DNA of 20,410 nucleotides, from NCBI GenBank assembly GCA_025928435.1, contig JAICJM010000055.1:1-20410 (forward strand), given 5' to 3'. This DNA comes from Thermoleophilia bacterium. Lineage in GTDB: Bacteria; Actinomycetota; Thermoleophilia; Gaiellales; JAICJC01. Shown here piece by piece: positions 7,321-14,449 of this stretch. Positions within the stretch are counted from its first letter, which is position 1; each line of letters opens with the position of its first letter. The notes below the pieces were generated by a model. It was not told where the DNA came from. It saw only the letters and a list, made by a program, of their open reading frames with translations, and did no database searches. The position numbers and the translations under genes are program-made.

Positions 7321-7944
7321 CTAGGCCGTGGCCCGGGCCGAGCGCGCGGCCGTGTAGCGCTCTGCGACGGCCGACCAGTCGATCACATTGAAGATCGCGG
7401 CCAGGTAGTCGGGGCGCTTGTTCTGGTACTTCAGGTAGTACGCGTGCTCCCACACGTCGATCCCGAGGATCGGCGTCTGGCCGTCCGAGATCGGGGAGTC
7501 CTGGTTGGCGGTGCTCGTCACCTTGAGCGAGCCGTTGTCGACGACGAGCCACGACCAGCCCGAGCCGAACCGGTTCACGCCGGCGTCGGTGAGCTGCTTC
7601 TTCAGGTCGTCGAAGCTGCCGAAGGCCGAGTTGATCGCCTCGCCGAGCTCGCCCTCGGGCGTGCCGCCGCCGTTCGGCGAGAGCACGGTCCAGAAGAGCG
7701 AGTGGTTCGCGTGGCCGCCGGCGTTGTTGCGCACCGGGCCCTGCTTGTCCGAGGGCAGCGAGGACAGGTTCGCCAGAACCTCCTCGACCGGCTTGTCCGC
7801 CCACTCCGTCCCCTCCAGGGCGCCGTTCGCCTTGTCGACGTACGCCTGGTGGTGCTTGTCGTGGTGGATGCGCATCGTCTGCTCGTCGATGTGCGGCTCG
7901 AGCGCGTTGTACGCGTACGGCAGATCGGGAACTTCATACCCCAT
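7321..7944 (-). CDS. sodA: Superoxide dismutase (Fe/Mn family, probably Mn)
   Basis: Dismutates superoxide to oxygen and peroxide; 207 aa, typical length. Metal ligands by position: H27 ([11 protein letters not shown]), H81 ([10 protein letters not shown]), D163 and H167 (DVWEHAYY). G77 and Q148 (ANQDSP) are the Mn-type choices at the two positions that discriminate Mn from Fe enzymes, so Mn or cambialistic use is likely. No signal peptide, so cytoplasmic. A clear ribosome site GGAAGGGAGAT precedes the ATG at 7944. Monocistronic by appearance: hairpin behind it, divergent SDR gene in front, with overlapping -10 elements. Confidence 0.96.
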   Translation of the reverse strand: MGYEVPDLPYAYNALEPHIDEQTMRIHHDKHHQAYVDKANGALEGTEWADKPVEEVLANLSSLPSDKQGPVRNNAGGHANHSLFWTVLSPNGGGTPEGELGEAINSAFGSFDDLKKQLTDAGVNRFGSGWSWLVVDNGSLKVTSTANQDSPISDGQTPILGIDVWEHAYYLKYQNKRPDYLAAIFNVIDWSAVAERYTAARSARATA

Positions 7945-7992
7945 GCGGATCTCCCTTCCGGAGTGGTTTTCCTTCTCTCTCTACCCGCTGGC

Positions 7993-7999
7993 TAGCATA
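7993..7999. promoter_or_regulatory. Overlapping divergent -10 hexamers between the dismutase and SDR genes
   Basis: Plus strand TAGCAT (7993-7998) lies 8 nt before the SDR ATG. Minus strand TATGCT (7994-7999) lies about 50 nt before the dismutase ATG. The two share five base pairs, so polymerase could occupy only one at a time. No strong -35 is visible on either side. Confidence 0.4.
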
Positions 8000-8006
8000 T
8001 CCCCCC

Positions 8007-8735
8007 ATGCCCGCCCTCCACGGCAGCCGTAGCCTCGTCGTGGGCGGCGCGCACAGGCTCGGCCGGGCCATCGCGCTCGACCTCGCGAAAGGAGGCGCCG
8101 ACGTCGCGATCAGCTACCACACGAGCGCGCACGCGGCCGAAGCCACGCGGGCCGAGATCGAGGCGCTCGGCGTGGGGACCGGGGCGTTCGCCGCCGAGGC
8201 CGGCGACCCCGCACAGATGGCGGCGCTCATCGAGACGGCCGCCGCCGGGCTCGGCGGCCTCGAGATCGTCGTGTACTGCCCGTCGGCCGGGTTCGAGCCG
8301 GTCCGGCCGGAGGACGTGACGGAGGCGCTCTGGGACGTCGCGCACGACTCCACGGCCAAGGGGTTCATGTTCGCCGCGCAGGCGGCCCACCGGCACATGG
8401 CCGCCTCCGGCGGGGGCGTGATCGTCGTGATCACCGACGTCGCCGGCCTGCAGCCGTGGCCGCTCTTCACGCCGCACGGGGCGGCCAAGGCGGCCCAGAT
8501 CTACATGGTCAAGTCGCTCGCGCTGGCCTGGGGCCGCGACGGCGTGCGGGTCTGCGGCGTCGCGCCCGGCCCCGTGCTCATGCCGGACGGTACGCGCGGC
8601 GACAACGAGGAGACCGCCCTCGGCCACATCGGCGAGCCGGCCGACGTGTGCGGCGCCGTGCGGTTCTGCATCGAGTCGGAGTTCGTCACCGGGACGAACG
8701 TGGTCGTCGACGGAGGCCGCGTCCTGCGGCCGTAG
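8007..8735 (+). CDS. SDR-fold protein resembling pteridine reductase/FolM, altered active site
   Basis: 242 aa Rossmann-fold short-chain dehydrogenase. The cofactor loop GGAHRLGRAIA (13-23) and the segment GVAPGPVLMPDG (184-195) resemble the pteridine reductase (PTR1)/FolM branch more than 3-ketoacyl reductases. The catalytic set is altered: the usual Tyr-x-x-x-Lys reads H157-G-A-A-K161, the usual Ser is T143, and the NAG motif reads SAG (93-95). K161 and the fold are intact. It may therefore have weak or different chemistry, or act as a nucleotide-binding protein. A pterin role is only inferred from resemblance. Start ATG 8007 lacks a Shine-Dalgarno; a TAGCAT hexamer is 8 nt upstream. Convergent with the next SDR, 7 bp between stops. 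Confidence 0.8.
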   Translation: MPALHGSRSLVVGGAHRLGRAIALDLAKGGADVAISYHTSAHAAEATRAEIEALGVGTGAFAAEAGDPAQMAALIETAAAGLGGLEIVVYCPSAGFEPVRPEDVTEALWDVAHDSTAKGFMFAAQAAHRHMAASGGGVIVVITDVAGLQPWPLFTPHGAAKAAQIYMVKSLALAWGRDGVRVCGVAPGPVLMPDGTRGDNEETALGHIGEPADVCGAVRFCIESEFVTGTNVVVDGGRVLRP

Positions 8736-8742
8736 CCGCGAG

Positions 8743-9447
8743 CTAGACCGACCGCGTGATGCCGCCGTCGATGCGGATGTTCTGGCCGGTGATGTACGGG
8801 GCACGGTCGGACGCGAGCAGCGCGATCAGCTCGGCCACCTCGTCGACCTTCCCGTAGCGGCCCATCGGGATCCGCTCCCGGAACTGCTCCTGCTCGGGCA
8901 GCGAGTCGATGAACCCCGGCAGCACGTTGTTCATGCGCACGTTGTCGGCGGCGTAGCGGTCGGCGAAGAGCTTCGTGAACGCCGCCAGGCCGGCGCGGAA
9001 GACGCCGCTGGTCGGGAACACCGGGTCGGGCTCGAAGGCCGCGAACGTCGAGACGTTCACGATCGCGCCGCCGCCCTGGGCGACCATGATCGGCGCCACC
9101 AGCCGGGTCGGGCGCACGACGTTCATGAAGTAGGCCTCCATCCCGGTGCGCCACTGCTCGTCGGTCAGCTCGAGCACCGGCGCCCGCGGCCCGTGGCCGG
9201 CGCTGTTCACGAGCGCGTCGATGCGCCCGTAGCGCTCCATTGTCGCGTCGACGAGCCGCTTCAGGTCGTCCTCGGACTGGTTCGAGCCGGTGACCCCGAC
9301 GCCGCCGAGCTCGCCGGCCAGCGCCTCGCCCTTGCCCGACGAGGACAGGACGGCTACCTGGAGCCCGTCCCCGGCGAGCCGGCGGGCGGCGGCGGCACCC
9401 ATCCCGCTCCCGCCTGCCGTGATGACTGCGACCCGCTCGTCCGCCAC
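8743..9447 (-). CDS. SDR-family protein lacking the YxxxK motif
   Basis: 234 aa Rossmann protein. The cofactor loop TAGGSGMG (10-17) and NSAGHG (81-86) are intact, as is S133 (NVSTFAAF). At the catalytic YxxxK position it reads S147-GVF-R151 (PTSGVFRAG), so both Tyr and Lys are replaced. This PTSGVFRAGLAAFTK form, with MNNVLPGFIDS behind it, looks like a consistent subfamily rather than a broken gene. Last gene of an operon: 4 bp after the enolase-superfamily gene. Likely an oxidoreductase or isomerase of the same sugar pathway, with an unestablished mechanism. Confidence 0.85.
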   Translation of the reverse strand: MADERVAVITAGGSGMGAAAARRLAGDGLQVAVLSSSGKGEALAGELGGVGVTGSNQSEDDLKRLVDATMERYGRIDALVNSAGHGPRAPVLELTDEQWRTGMEAYFMNVVRPTRLVAPIMVAQGGGAIVNVSTFAAFEPDPVFPTSGVFRAGLAAFTKLFADRYAADNVRMNNVLPGFIDSLPEQEQFRERIPMGRYGKVDEVAELIALLASDRAPYITGQNIRIDGGITRSV

Positions 9448-9451
9448 GCCC

Positions 9452-10564
9452 TCACGCTACCTCGGAGATGCGCCGCGTCGCCGCGGCGAGCCAGCCGGGG
9501 TCGATCTCGACGCCCCAGCCCGGGCCCGTGGGCGCCGGCAGGCGGCCGTCTCGCACCGCGATGGGCGGGTCGAAGAGGCCGTCCTGCCACGGGTAGTAGT
9601 CCGGCCCCTCGATCGAGAGCTCGAGGTGGCCGCCGGCGTTCGGGATCGCGCACATGAGGTGCTGGGCGAAGACCGTCACGAGCGAGAGGTTGGCGGAGTG
9701 GGGCGTGCACCGAAGGCCCGCGCCGGCGGCCATCCCGGCGACGGCCAGCGCCCGGGTCAGCCCGCCGACGTAGCAGACGTCCGGCTGCACGACGTCCACG
9801 GCCCGCATCTCAACCATCCGCCGCCACTGCCACAGGAAGCAGTCCTGCTCGCCGCCGGTCACGTCCAGCTCGAGCGCCGCCGTCACCTCCGCCGTCCACT
9901 CGAGCTCCCAGTACGGGCACGGCTCCTCGAAGTGGTCGACGCCGTGCGCCTCCAGGAACCGCCCGACCTCGATCGCGCGGGCGGCCGTGTAGCAGCTGTT
10001 CGCGTCGACGAGCAGGCGGGCATCGTCGCCCACCGCGGCTCGCACGGCCGGCACGATCTCCTCGGTGCGCCCGGGCCACTCGTCGCGGTCGTGGCCGCAC
10101 TCCCTCCCGACGCGGATCTTGAACGCGGCGAACCCGTGCTCGGCGCGCAGTGCCGCCAGCCGCTCGGCCTCGGCGGCGGGGGTGATGTCGCGGCGCATGC
10201 TCGACGCGTAGACGGGCAGCTCGCGCGGTGCGCCTCCGGCAAGCGTGCAGACCGGCACCCCGGCGCAGCGGGCGCGCAGGTCCCACAGCGCTGTGTCGAC
10301 GCCCGCCAGGGCGCGGCAGACGTACGAGCCGGGAAACTTGTGCTCGGCCTCGAGCACTCGCGTTCCCACCTCGGCGTCGCCGGCGTCGGGCCCGAGCACG
10401 TGCGGCGCCACCTGGCGGTGGAGCACCTCGGCGGTGAGGTCGGCGTTGTAGGGCGACACCTGGCCCCAGCCTTCGGCGCCCTCGCTGTCGCGGACGCGGA
10501 CGAACGCCACCCACTCGTTCGCGAACGTCTCGATGCTCGCGATCGCCGGGCCGGGCACGCTCAT
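9452..10564 (-). CDS. Enolase-superfamily (mandelate racemase/muconate lactonizing type) enzyme, probable sugar-acid dehydratase
   Basis: 370 aa. Abstracts a proton alpha to a carboxylate, usually leading to water loss from an aldonic or aldaric acid. N-terminal capping domain (1-125), then the barrel with metal ligands D187 (VDANS), E213 (HFEEPCPYWE) and E239 (TGGEQD). Acid/base residues: K149-I-R151 after the second strand (KxR rather than KxK) and H289 (CTPHSAN), with D262 (QPDV) as its likely partner. The substrate cannot be fixed from these. Its ATG sits in the stop of the alcohol dehydrogenase gene (ATGA, 4-nt overlap), so the two are translated together; an SDR follows after 4 bp. Confidence 0.88.
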   Translation of the reverse strand: MSVPGPAIASIETFANEWVAFVRVRDSEGAEGWGQVSPYNADLTAEVLHRQVAPHVLGPDAGDAEVGTRVLEAEHKFPGSYVCRALAGVDTALWDLRARCAGVPVCTLAGGAPRELPVYASSMRRDITPAAEAERLAALRAEHGFAAFKIRVGRECGHDRDEWPGRTEEIVPAVRAAVGDDARLLVDANSCYTAARAIEVGRFLEAHGVDHFEEPCPYWELEWTAEVTAALELDVTGGEQDCFLWQWRRMVEMRAVDVVQPDVCYVGGLTRALAVAGMAAGAGLRCTPHSANLSLVTVFAQHLMCAIPNAGGHLELSIEGPDYYPWQDGLFDPPIAVRDGRLPAPTGPGWGVEIDPGWLAAATRRISEVA

Positions 10565-11637
10565 GGGACGATCACGTTGCGGATCGCCTCGCCGCGGCGC
10601 ATCGCGGCGACGGCCTCGTTGATCTCCTCCAGCGGGTAGGTCGCGGTCACGAGCTCATCCAGCCGCAGCCGCCCCTCCCGGTAGAGCCCGGCGATCCGGG
10701 GCACGTCGTCCGCCGGCCGGGCCGAGCCGAGCTTGCTGCCGACGATGCGCTTGCCGTCGTGGGCGAGCGCGCCCGGGTCGAACCGGGCCAGCTCACCCGA
10801 CGCCGGCATCCCCACCACGACCAGCGTCCCGCCCCGCCGCAGGCAGGCGAGGCCCTGGTCGACGGCGGCGGCCGAGCCGGCGGTCACGATCACGGCGTCG
10901 GCGCCTCCACCTGTGTGCTCAGCCACCGCCGCGACCGGGTCGGCCGCCGTCGCGTCGACGCCGCGGGTCGCGCCGAGTGCGGCTGCGGCGGCGAGCTTCG
11001 CCGCCGAGACGTCGATCGCGATCACCTCGCCCGCGCCTGCGACGGCCGCGCCCTGGACGGCGTTCAGGCCGACGCCGCCCGCGCCCAGGACGACCACGCT
11101 CGCGCCCGGCGCGATGCCGGCGTCGCGGACGGCGGCGCCGTACCCGGTCATGACGGCGCAGGCGATCAGACAGGCGCTCGTGTCCGGCACGCCCGCGGGG
11201 ACGGGGACGGCCTGCGAGGCATGCACCACCGCCTCGTCGGCGAACGTCCCGCAGCGCATGCCCTGGGCGGCGCGGCGGCCACCGGCGAGCCGGATCGGCG
11301 AGATCTCGTCGAGGCGGAAACTGGCGGCGCAGAGCGCGGGGGCGCCCTCGCGGCAGCGGGCGCAGGCGCCGCAGCTGCGCACGAGGCTGACGACGACGCG
11401 GTCGCCCTCGGCGAGCGGAGCGCCCTCTCCCGCCTCGAGGACGACTCCGCAGGCCTCGTGTCCGAAGACGGCGGGCAGCTCGCCGCCCCAGGCCCCGGCC
11501 GCGTAGGCGACGTCGCTGTGGCAGATCGCGCACGCCGTCACCCGCACGCGCACCTCGTCGGGGCCGGGCGGGTCGAGCGTCACCTCCTCCACGACCAGCG
11601 GGGCGGAGAACGCGTGGCAAACGGCGGCGCGCGGCAT
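10561..11637 (-). CDS. Zinc-dependent alcohol dehydrogenase (MDR superfamily)
   Basis: 358 aa. Catalytic zinc site from C38/C39-region motif AICHSD, G59-H60-E61 and C160; structural zinc CX2CX2CX7C at C89, C92, C95, C103; NAD(P)-binding GAGGVG (185-190). Oxidises an alcohol or polyol to the carbonyl form. A Shine-Dalgarno AGGAG (11644-11648) sits 6 nt before the ATG. First gene of the operon with the enolase-superfamily protein and an SDR, a set typical of non-phosphorylative sugar, sugar-acid or polyol breakdown; the substrate is unknown. Its start is only 51 bp from the divergent thyX start. Confidence 0.9.
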   Translation of the reverse strand: MPRAAVCHAFSAPLVVEEVTLDPPGPDEVRVRVTACAICHSDVAYAAGAWGGELPAVFGHEACGVVLEAGEGAPLAEGDRVVVSLVRSCGACARCREGAPALCAASFRLDEISPIRLAGGRRAAQGMRCGTFADEAVVHASQAVPVPAGVPDTSACLIACAVMTGYGAAVRDAGIAPGASVVVLGAGGVGLNAVQGAAVAGAGEVIAIDVSAAKLAAAAALGATRGVDATAADPVAAVAEHTGGGADAVIVTAGSAAAVDQGLACLRRGGTLVVVGMPASGELARFDPGALAHDGKRIVGSKLGSARPADDVPRIAGLYREGRLRLDELVTATYPLEEINEAVAAMRRGEAIRNVIVP

Positions 11638-11674
11638 CGGGCACTCCTACCACAAGCACAGCCGCCGCCGGGAG

Positions 11675-11680
11675 TAGCAT
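11675..11680 (+). promoter_or_regulatory. -10 hexamer (TAGCAT) before thyX
   Basis: TAGCAT ends 8 nt before the thyX ATG at 11689, the same hexamer and spacing as at 7993 before the SDR gene. No clear -35 is visible. Confidence 0.4.
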
Positions 11681-11688
11681 GGGGTGGG

Positions 11689-12420
11689 ATGAGCACCGAC
11701 GTGGTGGATGCGAGGAAGACGGTGGGCGAGCGCGCCGAGCCCGGCACGATTCCCGTCCTCGACCACGGCTTCGTCCGCCTCGACGGGTGCATGGCCGACG
11801 ACCTTTCGGTCGTGAACGCCGCGCGCGTCTCGTTCGCGCAGCGCTCCGAGGAGCTGGACGAGCGCGACCACGGGCTGATCCGCTTCCTCATGCGCGAGCG
11901 CCACGGCACGCCGTTCGAGCACAACGCGTTCCGGTTCCACGTGAAGGTCCCGATCTTTGTGATGCGCGAGTGGGCGCGGCACCGGATCGGGTCGTTCAAC
12001 GAGTGGAGCGCGCGCTACTCCCAGCTCGACCCCGAGTTCTACATCCCGGAGCCCGAGGACGTGCGGACCCAGGTCGGCAAGCCCGGCGCCTACAGCTTCG
12101 ACCCGGTCGCCCCCGAGCTCGCGGCGCACACGCGCGAGACCCAGAGAGCGATCTACGAGCAGGCCTACGCGGCCTACCTCGACCTGCTCGAGCAGGGGGT
12201 CGCCAAGGAGGTCGCGCGCAACGTGCTGCCGGTCGCGATCTACACCCAGTTCTACTGGACGGTGAACGCGCGCAGCCTCATGAACTTCCTCTCGCTGCGA
12301 AACGCGGTCACCGCCCAGCGCGAGATCCGCCGCTACGCGGCCGCCTGCGAGCAGCTGTTCGGCGAGCACATGCCGATCACACACTCCGCCTTCCTGGCGA
12401 ACGAGCGCCGCGCGCCGTAG
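11689..12420 (+). CDS. thyX: Flavin-dependent thymidylate synthase ThyX
   Basis: Methylates dUMP to dTMP using methylene-tetrahydrofolate, with FAD and NADPH supplying the hydride; unlike ThyA it releases tetrahydrofolate, not dihydrofolate. 243 aa. The ThyX signature RHRxxSxNEWSxR is complete at 97-109 (RHRIGSFNEWSAR), preceded by RHGTPFEH and followed by QFYWTVNARSLMNFLSLR for nucleotide binding. The ATG at 11689 is chosen over the longer open frame because the family starts here and a -10 hexamer precedes it. A family 1 palindrome fills the 37-bp gap to the next gene. Confidence 0.95.
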   Translation: MSTDVVDARKTVGERAEPGTIPVLDHGFVRLDGCMADDLSVVNAARVSFAQRSEELDERDHGLIRFLMRERHGTPFEHNAFRFHVKVPIFVMREWARHRIGSFNEWSARYSQLDPEFYIPEPEDVRTQVGKPGAYSFDPVAPELAAHTRETQRAIYEQAYAAYLDLLEQGVAKEVARNVLPVAIYTQFYWTVNARSLMNFLSLRNAVTAQREIRRYAAACEQLFGEHMPITHSAFLANERRAP

Positions 12421-12422
12421 GC

Positions 12423-12453
12423 TGAATACACGGGGTCAGACCCCGCGTATTCA
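12423..12453. repeat. REP-like palindrome, family 1 copy B
   Basis: Arms TGAATACACGGGGTC (12423-12437) and GACCCCGCGTATTCA (12439-12453) around one A; a single mismatch, which is a G-T pair on the minus-strand RNA. Compared with copy A, one arm pair has changed from A-T to C-G on both sides, so pairing is kept. The flanks GGC and CGCC also match copy A. It starts 3 nt after the thyX stop and ends 4 nt before the next ATG. Confidence 0.82.
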
Positions 12454-12457
12454 CGCC

Positions 12458-13000
12458 ATGACCGTTCGCGGACTCCTGCTCGTCGCAGTCGCCGCCACCC
12501 TGCCGGCGGGGTGCGCGTTCGACGCCGCAGCCCCGTCCGGTGATCCGGGGAAGCCACCCACGCAGTCCGTCCGGCTGGCGACGTACAGCGGCCACGGCAT
12601 CACCTTCAGGTATCCGGCCGCGTGGCGCTATCGCCACCGCGGCTTCTACAGCACGATGTCGTCGCCGGTCGTCGACCTTGCCTCACAGCCGACGCGCGAT
12701 CCCTGCGCGTCAGGCAGGTGCTGGTTCCCCGTGCGGTACATGCGATCGCGCGCGGTCGCCGTGGTGTGGGAGGAGGGTGCCGGGATGATCGACCCGGCGA
12801 ACCCTCCAGCGCCGGGCGTCCACGTGCACGTCCTCCGCCGAGGGTGTCGGATGCTTGGCGGCGACGAGGAGCTCACGGCGCAGGTGGTGCTTCGAAACGG
12901 CCGCATCTACGAGGCCTACGCGTGCCTGCGCGGCCCCGGCGTGCCGGCGCTCGATGGCGAGGCGCGGGCCATGCTCGCGTCGGCGCGCGCCGCGCACTAG
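12458..13000 (+). CDS. Small exported protein, possible lipoprotein, function unknown
   Basis: 180 aa. The N-terminus MTVRGLLLVAVAATLPAGC is a signal peptide ending in an imperfect lipobox (LPAG-C19; Pro at -3 is unusual), so a lipid anchor is likely but not certain. The mature part begins GITFRYPAAWR, a phrase common in small beta-rich exported proteins of actinobacteria, and has paired cysteines (CASGRC, RRGC, YACL) suited to disulfides outside the membrane. No enzyme motif is recognised. No Shine-Dalgarno: a palindrome occupies the whole leader, so expression probably depends on read-through from thyX. The stop overlaps the stop of the convergent GNAT gene. Confidence 0.72.
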   Translation: MTVRGLLLVAVAATLPAGCAFDAAAPSGDPGKPPTQSVRLATYSGHGITFRYPAAWRYRHRGFYSTMSSPVVDLASQPTRDPCASGRCWFPVRYMRSRAVAVVWEEGAGMIDPANPPAPGVHVHVLRRGCRMLGGDEELTAQVVLRNGRIYEAYACLRGPGVPALDGEARAMLASARAAH

Positions 13001-13584
13001 GACGCGTACAGCCTCAGCCAGTCCTCCCGGGTCATCTCGTACTCGACCTCGCCCCACTCCGAACCGGGCAGCGGGTCGTCGAACTCGGGGTGGTACGTGC
13101 GCACGTACCTGAGCCCGGCCGCGGTCATGACGCCGCGCGACGCCGCGTTCACCGCCATCGTCTGGGCGATCACCCGCCGCATGCCCACGGTCTCGAACGC
13201 GTGCCGGAGCAGGGCCCGAGACGCCTCCGTGGCCAGGCCCTGGCGCCAGCATCGGCGCACAAGCCGGTAGCCCAGATCGGCGACGGTCGGGTCGTCGGGC
13301 TGGTCGGGGCCGTGCGCCGGGGGCAGCATCATGAGGCCGACGAACTCGTCGCCGTCTCGCGTTGAGGCGATCCAGAAGCCGAGGCCGGGCACCTTGCGCC
13401 CGAGCGCCATCCGCGTCGCGTGGCTCCCCACCACCTCCTCGCGTGTGGGCGCCCGGCCCGAGATGTAGCGCAGCACCGCGGGGTCGGAGTCGAGCTCGAC
13501 CTCGAGCTCGAGATGCCGGTCGGCGAGCGGGACGAGCAGGAGCCGGTCGGTGTGGATAACCGGTGCGAGGCACCGGTTATCCAT
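12997..13584 (-). CDS. GNAT acetyltransferase, RimJ/RimL type
   Basis: 195 aa; acetyl-CoA-dependent N-acetyltransferase of the Acetyltransf_3 kind. IHTDRLLLVPL opens the fold; motif A is YRLVRRCWRQGLATEA, followed by AFETVGMRRVIAQTMAVNAASRGVMTAAGLRYV, the usual closing strands. The ATG at 13584 is preferred over a TTG at 13599 because GAGGTG sits 7 nt before it. Oddly, this ATG and the next codons (MDNRCLAPV) lie inside hairpin repeat D, so the first ten residues are repeat-encoded. The substrate (protein N-terminus or an antibiotic) is not known. It probably belonged to the TetR-MFS-VOC operon upstream, now separated by a foreign-looking island. Confidence 0.85.
   Translation of the reverse strand: MDNRCLAPVIHTDRLLLVPLADRHLELEVELDSDPAVLRYISGRAPTREEVVGSHATRMALGRKVPGLGFWIASTRDGDEFVGLMMLPPAHGPDQPDDPTVADLGYRLVRRCWRQGLATEASRALLRHAFETVGMRRVIAQTMAVNAASRGVMTAAGLRYVRTYHPEFDDPLPGSEWGEVEYEMTREDWLRLYAS
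13553..13583. repeat. REP-like hairpin, family 2 copy D
   Basis: Perfect 14-bp arms TGGATAACCGGTGC (13553-13566) and GCACCGGTTATCCA (13570-13583), loop GAG. The right arm and its flank (13570-13599) match copy E (14441-14470) at 27 of 30 positions in the same orientation. It contains the start codon of the GNAT gene. Together with E it brackets the AT-richer island. Confidence 0.85.
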
Positions 13585-13662
13585 CTGCCAGCACCTCAAT
13601 CGGATCGATCCATCGGAGCCGGGTCACGACGTGGTGAGGTTCTATCCGTCTGCTCGGTGCGG

Positions 13663-13668
13663 TACTGT
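13663..13668 (+). promoter_or_regulatory. Possible -10 (TACTGT) for the island gene
   Basis: TACTGT lies about 40 nt before the island gene. The hexamer 17 bp upstream is TTCTAT (13640-13645), a poor -35. Weak candidate only. Confidence 0.2.
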
Positions 13669-13710
13669 GTCGGTCGCTGCACCCGTCACAAACTGTGCGC
13701 ATAACGAGTG

Positions 13711-14358
13711 ATGACGATGCCTGGCGTTCAGCCGACACCAGTGGCGTCACCGGCGGCATCCAGTTGGAGGAAGTGGGCTGGGCGAGCAGCCTACTCGGGA
13801 TTCCTTTTCGTCGTCTCCGGCGCGGTCGGGAATCTCATCGCTCCGCTGCCGTACCGCATTGACCTCAGCACGATGCCACCGTCGGTAGGCAACGCCGCCG
13901 TCCGGTCGTACGTGAAAACGATTCAAGCGGAGTTGATACAAGCGTCTCAGGAACGATCGCAACTGACCACGCTCGTCCGAAATGTCGGCGGCTGCTATCT
14001 CGGGGCACGGCAGGCGTTGCCGACGATTACGCAGATACGCGACGGTCGTCAAGCCGTCGTGGCCGCCGTAGAACAGATTCCCGCACCAGACGGTGCAAGA
14101 CAGATCCAGAGTCTGTTCCTGGGCTCGTTCCGAGCCTCAATCAAGGCTGATACCGACTACATCAACTGGCTGAATGACATACAAGACCATTATCGGTTCC
14201 AACGTCCATGCCGGCTCACCGCACTGCGAGAGTACAAGATGTTCGACCAAGACAGTACAACAGCTTCTCAGGAAAAGCAGAGCTTCGTCGACGAGGTCAA
14301 CCCGGTGCTCGAGAAATACGGATTCGACCCGAGCAACTGGACGAAGTACAGCTTCTGA
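13711..14358 (+). CDS. Unknown membrane-anchored protein on an AT-richer island
   Basis: About 215 aa; not recognised. GTG 13708, ATG 13711 and ATG 13717 are all possible starts, with no Shine-Dalgarno to decide. After a short polar tail there is one hydrophobic segment (about 27-46, AAYSGFLFVVSGAVGNLIAP), then a mostly helical, Gln/Ala/Ile-rich region (about 65-135, with TIQAELIQASQERSQLTTL) that could form a coiled coil, and a polar, aromatic end (HYRFQRPC, FDPSNWTKYSF). The layout suggests a single-pass protein with a large soluble domain. By hand count GC is 32/60 at 13921-13980 and 29/60 at 14221-14280, against 41/60 in thyX at 12001-12060, so it is compositionally foreign. It runs opposite to the genes around it and sits between repeats D and E. 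Confidence 0.7.
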   Translation: MTMPGVQPTPVASPAASSWRKWAGRAAYSGFLFVVSGAVGNLIAPLPYRIDLSTMPPSVGNAAVRSYVKTIQAELIQASQERSQLTTLVRNVGGCYLGARQALPTITQIRDGRQAVVAAVEQIPAPDGARQIQSLFLGSFRASIKADTDYINWLNDIQDHYRFQRPCRLTALREYKMFDQDSTTASQEKQSFVDEVNPVLEKYGFDPSNWTKYSF

Positions 14359-14427
14359 AGGCCGAAGCGATTCTGATCCCGTATGGCGCGTTTGGACTTG
14401 ACGCCCGGCTGCGTTGATGTAACCGAA

Positions 14428-14449
14428 AACCGGTGCCCCAGCACCGGTT
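14428..14449. repeat. REP-like hairpin, family 2 copy E
   Basis: Arms AACCGGTGC (14428-14436) and GCACCGGTT (14441-14449), loop CCCA. Outer arm bases on the island side differ from copy D (AAAACC instead of ATAACC). It supplies the TAA stop (14448-14450) of the VOC gene. Same orientation as copy D. Confidence 0.78.

Noticed and set aside
10759..11688. N-terminal extension of the thyX frame
   Set aside because: The extra residues are antisense to the alcohol dehydrogenase and low-complexity; ThyX homologues begin near 11689.
13599..13599. TTG start for the GNAT gene
   Set aside because: The ATG at 13584 has GAGGTG 7 nt upstream and gives a family-typical length.
13577..13759. 60-aa minus-strand ORF ending IEVLADG
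   Set aside because: The upstream half overlaps the island promoter region and lacks protein-like character; only the last dozen residues resemble a VOC tail, reported as a finding instead.
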